Shown in pieces: positions 28,543 through 38,116 of a stretch of DNA of 64,000 nt. A program made the translations under genes and the position numbers. Source of the DNA: Gammaproteobacteria bacterium (GTDB taxonomy: Bacteria > Pseudomonadota > Gammaproteobacteria > Steroidobacterales > Woeseiaceae). Under the pieces are notes generated by a model, which saw nothing but the letters and a program-made list of their open reading frames with translations, had not been told where the DNA came from and ran no database searches. Position 1 is the stretch's first letter; each line of letters starts with the position of its first letter. The DNA is taken from contig JAHZJK010000011.1 of assembly GCA_022600955.1 (NCBI GenBank), forward strand, positions 124,001 through 188,000, read 5' to 3'.

Positions 28543-29298
28543 TCAGCCAACCTGAAGAGGTGATCGTCTCAGTAGCTTGCCGATAGCAGGAATCAACATC
28601 GGCACACGCCGTTTGTAGTCGCGGTACTCCGGATGAGCGTCCTGAAGATCCCGTTCTTCGAGCTGAATTGCGATTAGCGTGTACACGGTAGTCGCAACAG
28701 CGAAAAACAGGTGAGCGACGGTCATCGTCGGTGTCGACCAAAATACAAAGAACCAGCCGACATACAGCGGATGGCGAACAATTCGGTACAGTATGGGCTG
28801 CTTGAACGCCGGCGGCTGGTACTCAACACCGCGTGCGAAACGCCATGTCTGGCGAAGTCCAAACAGATCGAAGTGGTCGATTGCGAACGTGCTGGCAAGC
28901 ACCAGTAACCACCCAAACGCGTATGAGGCGTGCAGAACATTCCGTGCCAGTGAATTGTCGATATCCCAGATAACGCCACCCATCGGCTGCCACAGGGCGA
29001 ACAGCAAGATCAGGGCCAGGCTGGAGAACAGGACATAGGTGCTGCGTTCGGCGGCCTCAGGCACGATTCGCTTCCAGGCACGCTTGAAGAACGGCCGTGC
29101 CATCAGGCTGTGTTGTACTGCAAAAACAGCCAGCAGGCAGGTGTCTATGAACAATGCCGTACCGATAGAAACCGTCGGCACCGAGTCGATCGATTTTGGT
29201 ACGATCAGGTTGCCGATGAAGCCAATGGCATATAAGAAAGTGGCGAAGAATACGAGATAACAAACGACGCCATATATAAGGATTGCAAAGCGTTTCAT
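28543..29298 (-). CDS. NnrU/MddA-like membrane methyltransferase (isoprenylcysteine methyltransferase fold)
   Basis: Integral membrane protein of 251 residues with five to six hydrophobic segments. It has the hallmarks of this family: HSLMARPFFKRAWKR near residue 63, and a C-terminal block YRIVRHPLYVGWFFVFW followed by EERDLQDAHPEYRDYKRRVP (about 213-232), the S-adenosylmethionine-binding region. The closest named function is MddA, which methylates methanethiol to dimethyl sulfide, but the wider family includes NnrU and uncharacterised enzymes, so the substrate is open. The gene stands alone, divergent from the winged-helix regulator. Confidence 0.8.
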   Translation of the reverse strand: MKRFAILIYGVVCYLVFFATFLYAIGFIGNLIVPKSIDSVPTVSIGTALFIDTCLLAVFAVQHSLMARPFFKRAWKRIVPEAAERSTYVLFSSLALILLFALWQPMGGVIWDIDNSLARNVLHASYAFGWLLVLASTFAIDHFDLFGLRQTWRFARGVEYQPPAFKQPILYRIVRHPLYVGWFFVFWSTPTMTVAHLFFAVATTVYTLIAIQLEERDLQDAHPEYRDYKRRVPMLIPAIGKLLRRSPLQVG

Positions 29299-29389
29299 GG
29301 TGGAGCCTCCGTTGAAGCTGGTTTAAGTTGTTGATACGTAGTGTTATTTCCAAGTGGCGCCAGTTTGGTCGATGCGCTCAGTTGAGTCA

Positions 29390-29430
29390 TGACCAAGGCC
29401 TGACCATGCGATGACCATGCAGTGACCATG
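29390..29430 (+). repeat. Four direct repeats of TGACCATG with an exact 11-bp period
   Basis: TGACCAAG at 29390 and TGACCATG at 29401, 29412 and 29423 are spaced exactly 11 bases apart. The array ends 6 bases before the ribosome-binding site of the winged-helix regulator. OmpR/CadC-class regulators bind direct repeats spaced about one helical turn, so this is a candidate autoregulatory operator. Confidence 0.75.
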
Positions 29431-29446
29431 TCCGGAAAGGAGGAAA

Positions 29447-31774
29447 ATGAGCGTATCTGCCGTCAGTCTTGTGCCGTTTAACGACTGCGAGCTGGATCTC
29501 GCTTCGCGTGAATTGCGCCGCGCCGGTGAGCTTGTCGCGGTGGAGCCACGGGTATTTGCGTTGCTCGCGTACCTGATCGAACAGCGGCACCGGGCCGTCG
29601 ACAAGGATGAGATTCAGGACGTCGTCTGGAAAGGCAGCATTGTCAGTGAGACGGCACTCACGCGTGCCATCATGAAAGCGCGCCGGGCGGTCGGTGACAG
29701 CGCGGAGCAGCAGAGCGTCATTCGCACTGTTCACGGCCACGGCTACCAGTTCGTGGCCAAGCCGTCTGCAACAAACCTGGAAGATTCGGCAGCGACAGAC
29801 GCCCTGCAATCCCGTCTTACGAGCCCACGTGCTTTTGCGGCACTTGTGGTAATAGTGCTACTGGCTTTTATCGTTTTTCTCTGGCCAGCAGCCGCTCCGG
29901 CGGAAGCTGTGCGCATCGCCATCATGCCGGTTCAAAATGATACCAGTGACGCGGAGTTCGACTGGACGCGGCTCGGACTGATGGGATTCGCGAACGATAT
30001 GATTGCGCGAAGCAATGTCCTTGAGACCCTCCCCGCATCCGATGTGATCCGATTCGCAGAGCAGCAGGACGGCGATGACGCGGCCGCTGATTTTGGCAAA
30101 CTCCAGGGAGTTTATAACGCGAGTCATATGCTGGTGAGCAAACTGGAGAAGAGTGCGAGCGTTCTGCGCCTCTCCTACTCATTGTACCTACCGGACGGCG
30201 AAGTCGAGCGCGGCACCATGGTTGGTGCGGAACCCACGGAACTGATGCGCGGCATGATCAGAACTGTCGGTGCGGCCCTCGGTGATCGTAATCGCGCCGC
30301 CAGCGAAGTAACAGTCGTTTCTGACGACCCGTTTATCAATGAAGCATATTCTCGTGGCTTGAGCTTCTCTCTCGAAGGTCGTTGTCCGGAAGCATTGCAG
30401 TTGTTTGAGGTCGTTGTGGCAAGCGGTGATACCGCCGGTCGAGCAGAATATGAGTGGGCTAATTGTGCTCGAATTATGGGCCGCTGGCAGGAAGCAGAAA
30501 CTGCTTTTGAAGATATTTTGGCCAAGCTGCCCGCTGAGCCCGCCAGTAGCCAGCGTGCACTCGCGCTCAATGGGCTCGGAACCGTCTACATCCGGACCGG
30601 CCGGGGCGCGGACGCACGCGCAACATATCAGCTTGGCCTGTCGGAAGCCCAAAGTGCTGGCGATCTGCTGTTGCAGGGTACCTTGCTCAACTCGCTCGCC
30701 ATTGATGCAAAAAACCGGCGTGAATTTGACGAAGCGAGAGCGTTGCTGGCTCGAGCCCGACTTGCACACAGCGAGGCAGGAACGGTCATCGTACCCGGTC
30801 AGCTACCTGCGGCCCTGGCAAACATCGACATGGCAGAAGGCAAACTCGAGCAAGCCGAGGCGCATCTGGAGGAAGCCCTTGAAGCGTTTCGAACCCTCGG
30901 TGACCGACGCAATGAGGCGATGATGCTGAATAACTTCGGCTATTTGCGTCGATTGCAGGGCCGCTTCGACGATGCCGAACCACTGCACCTGCAATCTCTG
31001 GCTATACGCCGCGAGATCGGGGATCGCGTTGGTCAGGGACGTATTCTTGGCATGCTATCGACACTGTATGCCCACAATGGCCGACTGCAGGAGGCCAGGG
31101 ATTCCGCGACCGAGGCGTATCAAATTGCCAGTGATGCCAATGACAAACTGTTCATGGCGACAGGTCTCGCGCAACTTGCCAGCGTCGAGCGAACGGCGGG
31201 AGACGTCGATGCAGCAAGGCTCGCGTACGTCGACGCGAAAACTATTTTCGAGGAAATTGAAGACTACTCTCGCGCCGCACAGACGACACTGCGGCTGGCG
31301 CACCTGGAAATGCAGGCTGGTCAACTCTCGTCGGCTGAAGTTACGGCAGAAGAGGTTCGAAAGTTGTCATTGCGCGAGGCCTTGCAGGAGCCTGCCATTG
31401 AGGCGATGGAGCTTTTGGGTGACATCGCTCGCGAGCGCGGCGACTCCGAGAAAGCGGTGAGCGCATACAGAGACGCGCTTGAGCATATTGAAGAAACCGG
31501 TTTTGTTTCCAGAGAGGGACGCCTGGTTAGAAAACTCGCGCACGTATTTCTGGACGAGCGCAACCTTGCCGAGGCTGAGCCGTTAATTGGTTACATGATC
31601 GAGCAGGGCGACACGGCAGAAAGTTTGAAACTGCGAGCGCGTTACGCGTTCGTTAAAGACGACGCCGGCCGATCGATTGAGCTGCAGGAGGCGGCGCGCG
31701 ATGCCGCTCCGGACGACTGGTCCGAACACGACGCTGAGACACTCACGAGATATTACGACGCCGCGACGGAGTAG
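29447..31774 (+). CDS. CadC-type winged-helix transcription regulator with membrane helix and TPR sensor region
   Basis: Membrane-anchored regulator of 775 residues. Residues about 5-105 form an OmpR-type winged helix (ELDLASRELRRAGE, EPRVFALLAYLIEQ, RTVHGHGYQFVA). A single membrane helix spans about 129-148, followed by a region related to the TolB-like domain of CadC homologues (IAIMPVQNDT) and then at least seven tetratricopeptide-like helix pairs to the end. There is no receiver domain, so the signal is probably sensed outside the membrane through the TPR part. A strong AAAGGAGG site precedes the ATG. Target genes are unknown; the divergent methyltransferase and its own gene are candidates. 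Confidence 0.9.
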   Translation: MSVSAVSLVPFNDCELDLASRELRRAGELVAVEPRVFALLAYLIEQRHRAVDKDEIQDVVWKGSIVSETALTRAIMKARRAVGDSAEQQSVIRTVHGHGYQFVAKPSATNLEDSAATDALQSRLTSPRAFAALVVIVLLAFIVFLWPAAAPAEAVRIAIMPVQNDTSDAEFDWTRLGLMGFANDMIARSNVLETLPASDVIRFAEQQDGDDAAADFGKLQGVYNASHMLVSKLEKSASVLRLSYSLYLPDGEVERGTMVGAEPTELMRGMIRTVGAALGDRNRAASEVTVVSDDPFINEAYSRGLSFSLEGRCPEALQLFEVVVASGDTAGRAEYEWANCARIMGRWQEAETAFEDILAKLPAEPASSQRALALNGLGTVYIRTGRGADARATYQLGLSEAQSAGDLLLQGTLLNSLAIDAKNRREFDEARALLARARLAHSEAGTVIVPGQLPAALANIDMAEGKLEQAEAHLEEALEAFRTLGDRRNEAMMLNNFGYLRRLQGRFDDAEPLHLQSLAIRREIGDRVGQGRILGMLSTLYAHNGRLQEARDSATEAYQIASDANDKLFMATGLAQLASVERTAGDVDAARLAYVDAKTIFEEIEDYSRAAQTTLRLAHLEMQAGQLSSAEVTAEEVRKLSLREALQEPAIEAMELLGDIARERGDSEKAVSAYRDALEHIEETGFVSREGRLVRKLAHVFLDERNLAEAEPLIGYMIEQGDTAESLKLRARYAFVKDDAGRSIELQEAARDAAPDDWSEHDAETLTRYYDAATE

Positions 31775-31788
31775 CGGCAACAAGATAG

Positions 31789-32784
31789 CTAGCCGATTGC
31801 GAGCATTCGCTCGACTGCGCCGCGTGCCCTCACTGCGACATCAGGGTCGATTTCAACGGCCGGCTGCAGGGTCTCCAGCGAACGTTGAATGTTAGCGAGA
31901 GTTATTTTCTTCATGTGCGGGCACAGGTTGCAGGGTCGAATGAATTCGACATCATGAATGTCCGCAGCGATGTTGTCGCTCATCGAACACTCGGTAACCA
32001 TCAGTACTTTTTCCGGTCGCTTCGTTACTACGAAATCCTGCATCTGCGCTGTTGAACCAACAAAGTCGGCCGCTGCAAGTACATCCGGCGGACATTCAGG
32101 ATGTGCGATGACAGTCAGGCCTTCATGGCCGGTCCTGAAGTTGTTGAGCTCCTCTGCCGTGAATCGCTCATGAACTTCGCAATGACCTTGCCAGGGAATG
32201 ATCTCAACGTCAGTCTGCTCTGCCACGTAAGACGCCAGGTACTCGTCCGGAATGAAAATGACCTTGTCCGAACCCAGTGACTCCACGACCTCAACTGCAT
32301 TGCCTGACGTACAGCAAATATCGGACTCGGCTTTCACCTCGACAGAGGTATTCACGTAGGTGACAACGGGTACGCCGGGGTGCTGCCGTCGAAGCGCGCG
32401 AACGTCGGCGGCGGTAATTGATTCTGCGAGTGAGCATCCGGCAGCAACGTCAGGGATCAGCACCGTCTTTTCAGGGTTCAGCAACTTGGCCGTTTCTGCC
32501 ATGAAATGAACGCCGGCCAATACGATGACATCGGCGTCAGCATCCACTGCCTTGCGAGCCAGCGCGAGCGAGTCCCCCGTAATATCCGCAACGCAATGAA
32601 ATATCTCTGGCGTCTGATAATTGTGTGCAAGGATCACCGCGTTTCGGGTCTTTTTGAGATCGTTAATCGCTGCGACGTAGGAAGCGTGCACCGGCCACTC
32701 CAGTTCCGGAATGACTGTCTTGACGCGCTGGTAGAGCGGAGCGACTCTTGCGAGGTCCGCTGCGATTTGGGGATTCAATGCCAT
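31789..32784 (-). CDS. nadA: Quinolinate synthase
   Basis: Condenses iminoaspartate with dihydroxyacetone phosphate to quinolinate in de novo NAD synthesis, using a 4Fe-4S cluster. The 331 residues hold the three expected cluster cysteines, in [18 protein letters not shown] and CNLCPHMK. Substrate motifs are [24 protein letters not shown] and [13 protein letters not shown]. Divergent from nrtR across a 121-base region with two palindromes that probably bind NrtR. nadB and nadC are not in the window. Confidence 0.97.
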   Translation of the reverse strand: MALNPQIAADLARVAPLYQRVKTVIPELEWPVHASYVAAINDLKKTRNAVILAHNYQTPEIFHCVADITGDSLALARKAVDADADVIVLAGVHFMAETAKLLNPEKTVLIPDVAAGCSLAESITAADVRALRRQHPGVPVVTYVNTSVEVKAESDICCTSGNAVEVVESLGSDKVIFIPDEYLASYVAEQTDVEIIPWQGHCEVHERFTAEELNNFRTGHEGLTVIAHPECPPDVLAAADFVGSTAQMQDFVVTKRPEKVLMVTECSMSDNIAADIHDVEFIRPCNLCPHMKKITLANIQRSLETLQPAVEIDPDVAVRARGAVERMLAIG

Positions 32785-32814
32785 GATGCACCTCTGGAAA
32801 TCAGCTCAAACCTT

Positions 32815-32833
32815 TATGCTCATGTCGAGCATA
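32815..32833. promoter_or_regulatory. Operator palindrome 1 in the nadA-nrtR region (probable NrtR site)
   Basis: A perfect 7-5-7 inverted repeat, TATGCTC-N5-GAGCATA. It lies between the nadA start and the predicted nadA minus-10 element. A near copy lies 24 bases away. NrtR is inferred as the ligand because its gene is adjacent. Confidence 0.75.
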
Positions 32834-32861
32834 TTGATTATACTCACAGAGAGCATATAGT
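32834..32861 (+). promoter_or_regulatory. Candidate nrtR promoter
   Basis: TTGATT at 32834-32839 and TATAGT at 32856-32861 with a 16-base spacer. Palindrome 2 fills the spacer, a classical repressor position. The start codon lies about 44 bases downstream. Confidence 0.45.
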
Positions 32862-32868
32862 ATGTCAA
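32837..32868 (-). promoter_or_regulatory. Candidate nadA promoter elements
   Basis: On the minus strand a perfect TTGACA (32868-32863) and a perfect TATAAT (32842-32837) are separated by 20 bases, 3 more than ideal. Palindrome 2 lies between them. Either the spacing is compensated or only one hexamer is used. Confidence 0.4.
32839..32857. promoter_or_regulatory. Operator palindrome 2 in the nadA-nrtR region (probable NrtR site)
   Basis: TATACTC-N5-GAGCATA, the same 7-5-7 design as palindrome 1 with one mismatch. It overlaps the core promoter elements in both directions. Confidence 0.7.
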
Positions 32869-32905
32869 GCTCGTTTCGTCCATTTTCAGGGGTCGCGCTC
32901 CAGGT

Positions 32906-33880
32906 ATGACCGGCAACTCTCCAGATACCGTTTTGAACCTGCTCGGCGTCATTGTCGCGGTCACCGACGAGGTACCGAAAGTGCTGGTCGTCGATCACGG
33001 AGATTCATGTGCCCTGCCGAACGGCCCGTTTATACCGGCGCAGCACGCCAGTCTCGAAGAAGGCCTGCGCAGTCTGGTCGAAACGCAGACAGGGCTCGAC
33101 CTCAGTTATGTCGAGCAGCTCTACACGTTTGGCAATCGGTACCGGGATCCCGGTGAGGCGGACGGTGGACCGCGTGTCGTTTCTGTTGCCTACATCGCTC
33201 TGACTCACGAAGACCCGATTCCCGCCGACAAGGCGCGTTGGGCGGACTGGTACGGTTTCTTGCCCTGGGAAGACTGGCGCAACGGCCGGCCTGACATGAT
33301 CGAGACGCTGGTCGGGCCGGAACTGCATCGCTGGGTTCAAAAGGCACGCGGCGTGCAGCGTCGCAAAAACCGGATTGAACGCCGCAACGTTACATTTGGC
33401 GAACCCGACTCAGCCGAGATGGACGCCGTTCTGTCACTTGAGCGATTCGAACTGCTGTACGAGATAGCTTTGGTAGAAGAAAGCGCCCGGGATGCGACAG
33501 CACTATCGCAGGACGATTTCGAATCAGTTACCTCTGCAGCGCTAAGCGAGACGGGCATGACGATGGCCTACGACCACCGGCGCGTTTTGGCAACGGCACT
33601 GGGTCGCCTTCGCGGCAAGCTGGCTTACCGCCCGGTCGTTTTCGAACTGCTGCCAGGTGAATTCACGCTGCTTCAACTGCAACGGGTCGCCGAAGCACTT
33701 GGTGGTGCAAAAGTGCACAAACAGAATTTCAGGCGCATGGTCGCCAACGCAGACCTGGTTGAAGCAGTTGGCCGCAGCACCGTAGTTGGCCGGGGCAGAC
33801 CCGCTGAATTATTTCGTTTCCGCCGCGAAGTGTTGGCAGAAAAACTTACGGTCGGCCTCGCGCGCCCTACGATGCGCTAA
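32906..33880 (+). CDS. nrtR: NrtR-family regulator of NAD metabolism (Nudix-like plus winged helix)
   Basis: Transcription repressor that senses NAD-derived ADP-ribose through a Nudix-like domain. It has 324 residues. The Nudix-like domain (about 10-150) has a degenerate box around LEEGLRSLVETQTGL that lacks the REUXEE acid pattern, so hydrolase activity is unlikely. The C-terminal winged helix (about 225-315) has ALGRLRGKLAYRPVVFELLP and ALGGAKVHKQNFRRMV, typical for NrtR. The position next to nadA supports a role in repressing NAD synthesis and its own gene. Confidence 0.93.
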   Translation: MTGNSPDTVLNLLGVIVAVTDEVPKVLVVDHGDSCALPNGPFIPAQHASLEEGLRSLVETQTGLDLSYVEQLYTFGNRYRDPGEADGGPRVVSVAYIALTHEDPIPADKARWADWYGFLPWEDWRNGRPDMIETLVGPELHRWVQKARGVQRRKNRIERRNVTFGEPDSAEMDAVLSLERFELLYEIALVEESARDATALSQDDFESVTSAALSETGMTMAYDHRRVLATALGRLRGKLAYRPVVFELLPGEFTLLQLQRVAEALGGAKVHKQNFRRMVANADLVEAVGRSTVVGRGRPAELFRFRREVLAEKLTVGLARPTMR

Positions 33881-33904
33881 AAACAGGCGGACGGCTGAGC
33901 CTGC

Positions 33905-35677
33905 CTACTTCTTCGGTTTCTTGGGCTTCTTCTTCCGTGCTGCAGGCTTTGGCTTTTGCTTCGCTTTGGGTTTTCCCTTGGGTTTCCCTTTGGGTTTTCC
34001 CTTGAAATTGCCTTTGGGCTTCGACCTGCTCTTGCGCCTGCGGGCCCCCTTGGCCTCGCCGAAGTGCGAGATATTCATGGGCTGACCGCAAATTTGCGTC
34101 TTCTTGAGGTCCATGAACACGTCTTTCGGCATCCCCGCTGGCAGATCTACCAGGCTGTACTCGTCCTCAATCTCTATCTGACCGATGTGCTCGCCGTCCA
34201 GCCCTGACTCGTTAGCGATGGCGCCTACGATGTTGCCTGGTTTAACACCATGCACGTGGCCAACCTCAATACGATAACGTTCCGCAGCCGCCTCCGGATC
34301 CCGCAACGGCTTCAATTTCACTTGCGACTTGTCTTTGCCTTTGTCCGGGCTAAGCAACATTGCCTTGTCGCCGATCGACATCTTCGCCAACGCCGCTGCA
34401 ATCTCCACAGCAGGCACATCGTGCTCCTGGCGGTATTGCTCGACCAGACCCTGCATAAAACCGAGTTCACCGAGCGCCAGGGTGTCGGTAATTTTCTGTT
34501 TGAAGTCGGCAATACGTTTGTTATTGACCGTTTCGGTCGTCGGCAACGTCATTTGCTTGATCTTCTGCCGCGTGGCTCTTTCGATTGCTGCCAGCATGCG
34601 CCTTTCGCGTGGCGCTACAAACAGTATTGCATCGCCCGTACGCCCCGCGCGTCCCGTGCGACCAATGCGGTGGATATAAGCTTCCGTGTCATAAGGAACG
34701 TCGTAGTTAATCACATGGCTGATACGATCAACGTCGAGACCACGGGCCGCAACATCTGTCGCGACCAGGATGTCTAACGATCCGCGCTTCAGCCGCTCCA
34801 CTGTTTGCTCGCGATGATTCTGCGCCATGTCGCCGTTCATCGCCGCAGCTGCATAGCCTCGCGCCTCCAGCTTTTCGGCCAGTTCCGTTGTCGCCGTCTT
34901 GGTGCGTACGAACATCAGGATTGCATCAAAGTTTTCGACTTCGAGTATCCGGGTTAGCGCGTCGAGCTTGTGAAATCCGCTGACCTGCCAATAACGCTGA
35001 CGAATAGTCTCTGCTGTCGCAGTACGCGCCTTGATCGAAATTTCCGCCGGGTCGTTCAGGTATCGCCGCGCTATTCGTTCGACCTGTTTGGGCATTGTTG
35101 CCGAGAACAGCGCCATCTGACGATTGCTCGGCGTTTTTTCAAGAATCCATTCAACTTCTTCAATGAATCCCATGCGTAGCATTTCGTCCGCCTCGTCCAG
35201 CACAACTGCCTGCAGGTTGCCGAGCTTGAGCGTTCCCTTTTTAATGTGATCCATCAACCGACCGGGAGTACCGACAACCACCTGTACGCCGCGCTTGAGC
35301 TGTCGAATCTGACCACCGTATTCCTGACCGCCGTATATCGGCAGCACATGGAAACCGCGAATGTGCGACGCATAATGCTGAAACGCTTCCGCAACCTGGA
35401 TTGCCAGTTCACGGGTCGGCGTCAATGTGAGCACCTGCACGTTCTTGTTCTCCACGTCGATGCCCGATAGCAGCGGCAATGCAAATGCCCCGGTCTTTCC
35501 GGTGCCGGTCGGTGCATGGCCCAGTATGTCCCGACCGCTCATCAATGGCGGTATTGCCTGACGCTGGATAGGGGTTGGGTTCTCATAGCCAATCTCGTCC
35601 AGCACCCGTATTAATGGGTCGGATAAGCGGAGATCGCGAAAACTGGTCGTGCCTTTGCTGGCATCAGACTTGGACAT
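33905..35677 (-). CDS. deaD: DEAD-box ATP-dependent RNA helicase DeaD/CsdA
   Basis: RNA helicase for ribosome assembly and cold adaptation. In 590 residues it shows the Q motif (NPTPIQRQAI), Walker A APTGTGKTG near 55, PTRELA, TPGR, VLDEADEML, SAT, HRIGRTGRAGR and a C-terminal DbpA-type RNA-binding domain (about 480-555) with KPGNIVGAI. The final 30 residues are a basic KGKPKGKPK-type low-complexity tail. ATG at 35677 (MSKSDASKG) is preferred; the frame is open for 63 more bases but that stretch has no helicase character. It is divergent from ybiT. Confidence 0.95.
   Translation of the reverse strand: MSKSDASKGTTSFRDLRLSDPLIRVLDEIGYENPTPIQRQAIPPLMSGRDILGHAPTGTGKTGAFALPLLSGIDVENKNVQVLTLTPTRELAIQVAEAFQHYASHIRGFHVLPIYGGQEYGGQIRQLKRGVQVVVGTPGRLMDHIKKGTLKLGNLQAVVLDEADEMLRMGFIEEVEWILEKTPSNRQMALFSATMPKQVERIARRYLNDPAEISIKARTATAETIRQRYWQVSGFHKLDALTRILEVENFDAILMFVRTKTATTELAEKLEARGYAAAAMNGDMAQNHREQTVERLKRGSLDILVATDVAARGLDVDRISHVINYDVPYDTEAYIHRIGRTGRAGRTGDAILFVAPRERRMLAAIERATRQKIKQMTLPTTETVNNKRIADFKQKITDTLALGELGFMQGLVEQYRQEHDVPAVEIAAALAKMSIGDKAMLLSPDKGKDKSQVKLKPLRDPEAAAERYRIEVGHVHGVKPGNIVGAIANESGLDGEHIGQIEIEDEYSLVDLPAGMPKDVFMDLKKTQICGQPMNISHFGEAKGARRRKSRSKPKGNFKGKPKGKPKGKPKAKQKPKPAARKKKPKKPKK
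33920..34045 (-). repeat. Low-complexity coding repeats for the Lys/Gly/Pro tail of DeaD
   Basis: Short imperfect direct repeats (unit about 12 bases, encoding GKPK) give tandem Lys-Gly-Lys-Pro units in the helicase tail. Such repeats can change in number by slippage. The tail probably adds non-specific RNA affinity. Confidence 0.7.
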
Positions 35678-35776
35678 GGTTTTGCTCTGAATTGGAAACA
35701 GCCGACGGAGGCCCCACCGGCAGGCGCAGCATGATACCATCCGGCCGCTAATTAACCCCTCACTTGGTCCAAACTC

Positions 35777-37387
35777 TTGATTTCAGCTGCTAATTTGTCG
35801 ATTCAGTTCGGCGCAAAACCCCTGTTCGAAAATGTCTCTGCGACTTTTGGCAACGGCAACCGCTATGGCCTGATTGGCGCGAACGGATGTGGCAAATCGA
35901 CCTTGATGAAAATATTGGCCAGGGAGCTGGAACCCACTGTTGGCAACGTCTCCGTAGAGCCGAACGCCCGTGTGGGGCAACTCTCACAGGACCAGTTTGC
36001 GTACGAGGAATACCGCGTACTGGACGTTGTAATGATGGGCTATGAACAATTCTGGACGGTCAGCCAGGAACGCGATCGGCTCTATTCTTTGCCTGAGATG
36101 AGCGATGAGGAAGGCATTGCCGTTGCCGATCTCGAGGTCGAATTCGCGGAAATGGATGGATATTCCGCAGAATCGCGCGCTGGTGAACTGCTGGAGGGCA
36201 TCGGAATTCCGGTCAGCCAGCATCAGGGTCCGATGAGTGAAATCGCACCTGGCTGGAAACTCAGGGTGCTGCTGGCACAGGCATTATTCTCCGACCCCGA
36301 CGTTTTGCTGCTCGATGAGCCTACCAATAACCTCGACATCAACACGATTCGCTGGTTGGAAGACTTCCTGGATACGAGCAAATCGACGATGGTCATCATC
36401 TCGCATGATCGGCACTTTCTAAACAGTGTGTGTACTCACATGGCCGATCTCGATTACGGCAAGTTGCAGATCTTCCCGGGCAACTACGACGAATATATGA
36501 CCGCGGCTACGCAGGCGCGTGAGCGAATGTACGCCGACAACGCCAAGAAGAAAGTGAAGATGGCTGAACTGCAAGCATTCGTCAGCCGTTTCTCTGCCAA
36601 CGCGTCCAAAGCAAAGCAGGCAACATCACGAGCAAAACAGCTGGAGAAAATTCAGCTCGATGAAATCAAACCCTCAAGCCGAGTCAGCCCGTATATCCGA
36701 TTCGAGCAGGAAAAACCTCTGCGGCGTCTTGCTGTCGAAGCCACCGGCTTGAGCAAGAGCTTTGATGAAGGACCATTGTTCGAAAACCTCGACCTTACGA
36801 TCGAGGCCGGCTCGCGAGTTGCAATCCTTGGACAAAACGGCATCGGCAAGACGACGCTGCTGCGTTGCCTGATGCAGGAACTCGACCTTGATAGTGGTGA
36901 CGTTAAGTGGGCGGAAAATTCGAAGCGCGGCTATTTCGCACAAGACAACGCGCCGGAATTCGAGAAGGACATGAGCCTGTTCGACTGGATCACGCAATGG
37001 CAACCAAAGGGTGCACCCGAGCAACTCTTGCGCGCCACACTCGGCCGCATGTTGTTCTCAAAAGACGACAGTGAAAAATCCGTTAAGGTCGTGTCCGGCG
37101 GTGAACAGCGTCGCCTGATGTTCGGCAAGCTGGCACTACAACAGCCGAACGTGATCATCATGGATGAGCCGACGAACCACCTCGATATGGAGTCAATCGA
37201 GGCGCTGAATCTCGCACTGGAAAATTATCCGGGCACTCTGATCTTTGTCAGTCACGACCGGGATTTCGTATCGACGCTTGCGACCCGCATTATCGAAATG
37301 ACTCCGGAAAAAATCATCGACTACTCGGGAACCTACGAAGAATACCTGCGCTCGCAAGGGCTCATTGAGAAAACGCAGGCCGCCTGA
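35777..37387 (+). CDS. ybiT: ABC-F ATPase YbiT (ribosome-associated translation factor)
   Basis: Soluble twin-cassette ABC-F protein of 536 residues without membrane segments, acting on the ribosome E site. Walker A motifs are GANGCGKST near 34 and GQNGIGKTT near 350; Walker B/D-loop motifs [11 protein letters not shown] and [11 protein letters not shown] are both present. The second cassette has the signature VSGGEQRR, while the first has the ABC-F variant around [11 protein letters not shown]. The linker helix (about 245-300) carries basic RAKQLEK. Agreement with E. coli YbiT runs along the whole length. The start is TTG (MISAANLS), matching the expected N-terminus. Confidence 0.95.
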   Translation: MISAANLSIQFGAKPLFENVSATFGNGNRYGLIGANGCGKSTLMKILARELEPTVGNVSVEPNARVGQLSQDQFAYEEYRVLDVVMMGYEQFWTVSQERDRLYSLPEMSDEEGIAVADLEVEFAEMDGYSAESRAGELLEGIGIPVSQHQGPMSEIAPGWKLRVLLAQALFSDPDVLLLDEPTNNLDINTIRWLEDFLDTSKSTMVIISHDRHFLNSVCTHMADLDYGKLQIFPGNYDEYMTAATQARERMYADNAKKKVKMAELQAFVSRFSANASKAKQATSRAKQLEKIQLDEIKPSSRVSPYIRFEQEKPLRRLAVEATGLSKSFDEGPLFENLDLTIEAGSRVAILGQNGIGKTTLLRCLMQELDLDSGDVKWAENSKRGYFAQDNAPEFEKDMSLFDWITQWQPKGAPEQLLRATLGRMLFSKDDSEKSVKVVSGGEQRRLMFGKLALQQPNVIIMDEPTNHLDMESIEALNLALENYPGTLIFVSHDRDFVSTLATRIIEMTPEKIIDYSGTYEEYLRSQGLIEKTQAA

Positions 37388-37492
37388 AACTCCGTACCCA
37401 GAGCAGTAGCAAACCTGAGGGCTTCATCCACATAGGATTGGCTGCCGCGGTACTTGGACGCGAAATGACGAAAGCGGCTCGCCTCGCCGCTG

Positions 37493-38089
37493 CTACTCGA
37501 CGAATGGGGTCGCCCTGATGCGATAAACGTCGGTCCAGTTTTCGCCGCCATCAAACGACATTTGTTGAACCCAGGACCATCCGCCGTCGTCAGGGGTGAA
37601 GAAGATGATCCGTCGCGGTGGCGTCTGTATGGGTTGCAAGATGTCCATGACAATACTGCCCTCTTCATTCTGCTTCGCCGCAATATGCATGAGGCCCTTG
37701 GCACTCTGAGTCGCCCATACAATTTCCCAGGCCGCCGTGTCCGCATTGTAGACGCGCAGATTGGTACCGTACCCGCCACCATTCGGCATCCAGTAGTCCT
37801 GGATCGCGGTGCCGTCGCCGATGCACTCGAATTTCCAACGAGCGCCTTTGCCGGGGCTCCAGCCGGTCCCGTCTTTAGCGAAAGTTTCATCTTCTATTTT
37901 CCAGTCGCCAACGTAGCGGCCGAACTGCGCCACAGGCCCGTCCATACAGTCGTTGTCTGCGAGCGCGGGAGCCGCAGCTGCAATAGGACTCAGGATCAAA
38001 AGTGCTGCCAGGGGATTGCGGCTCCGTATCGGGAGAATTCTGCTATCCAATGAGCGTTGCTGCGAATAGCGCACATGCTTGGTCATCAC
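37493..38089 (-). CDS. Exported protein, DUF1579-like
   Basis: A 198-residue protein with an N-terminal signal-like region (about 20-45, AALLILSPIAAAAPALA). The mature part is rich in Trp and Gly with GRYVGDWKIEDETF, MPNGGGYGTNLRVYN and DGGWSWVQQMSFDGGENWTD (about 165-184). This pattern resembles DUF1579/lipocalin-like proteins that measure or bind small lipids, but no function is known. It follows glpT by 27 bases on the same strand and may be co-transcribed. Confidence 0.75.
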   Translation of the reverse strand: MMTKHVRYSQQRSLDSRILPIRSRNPLAALLILSPIAAAAPALADNDCMDGPVAQFGRYVGDWKIEDETFAKDGTGWSPGKGARWKFECIGDGTAIQDYWMPNGGGYGTNLRVYNADTAAWEIVWATQSAKGLMHIAAKQNEEGSIVMDILQPIQTPPRRIIFFTPDDGGWSWVQQMSFDGGENWTDVYRIRATPFVE

Positions 38090-38116
38090 GAGTCACTCCT
38101 TGCGATATTAGTTTGC

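Noticed and set aside
28380..28586. 68-codon plus-strand frame after the secretin
   Set aside because: It runs through the terminator hairpin and opposite the better-supported 46-residue minus-strand gene.
29390..29430. Possible CRISPR-like array
   Set aside because: Units are 8 bases with 3-base spacers, too short for CRISPR; an operator array explains them better.
37333..37890. Minus-strand frame overlapping the DUF1579-like gene and the ybiT end
   Set aside because: Composition is unlike a protein and no ribosome-binding site is present; the DUF1579-like frame has a signal peptide and conserved style.
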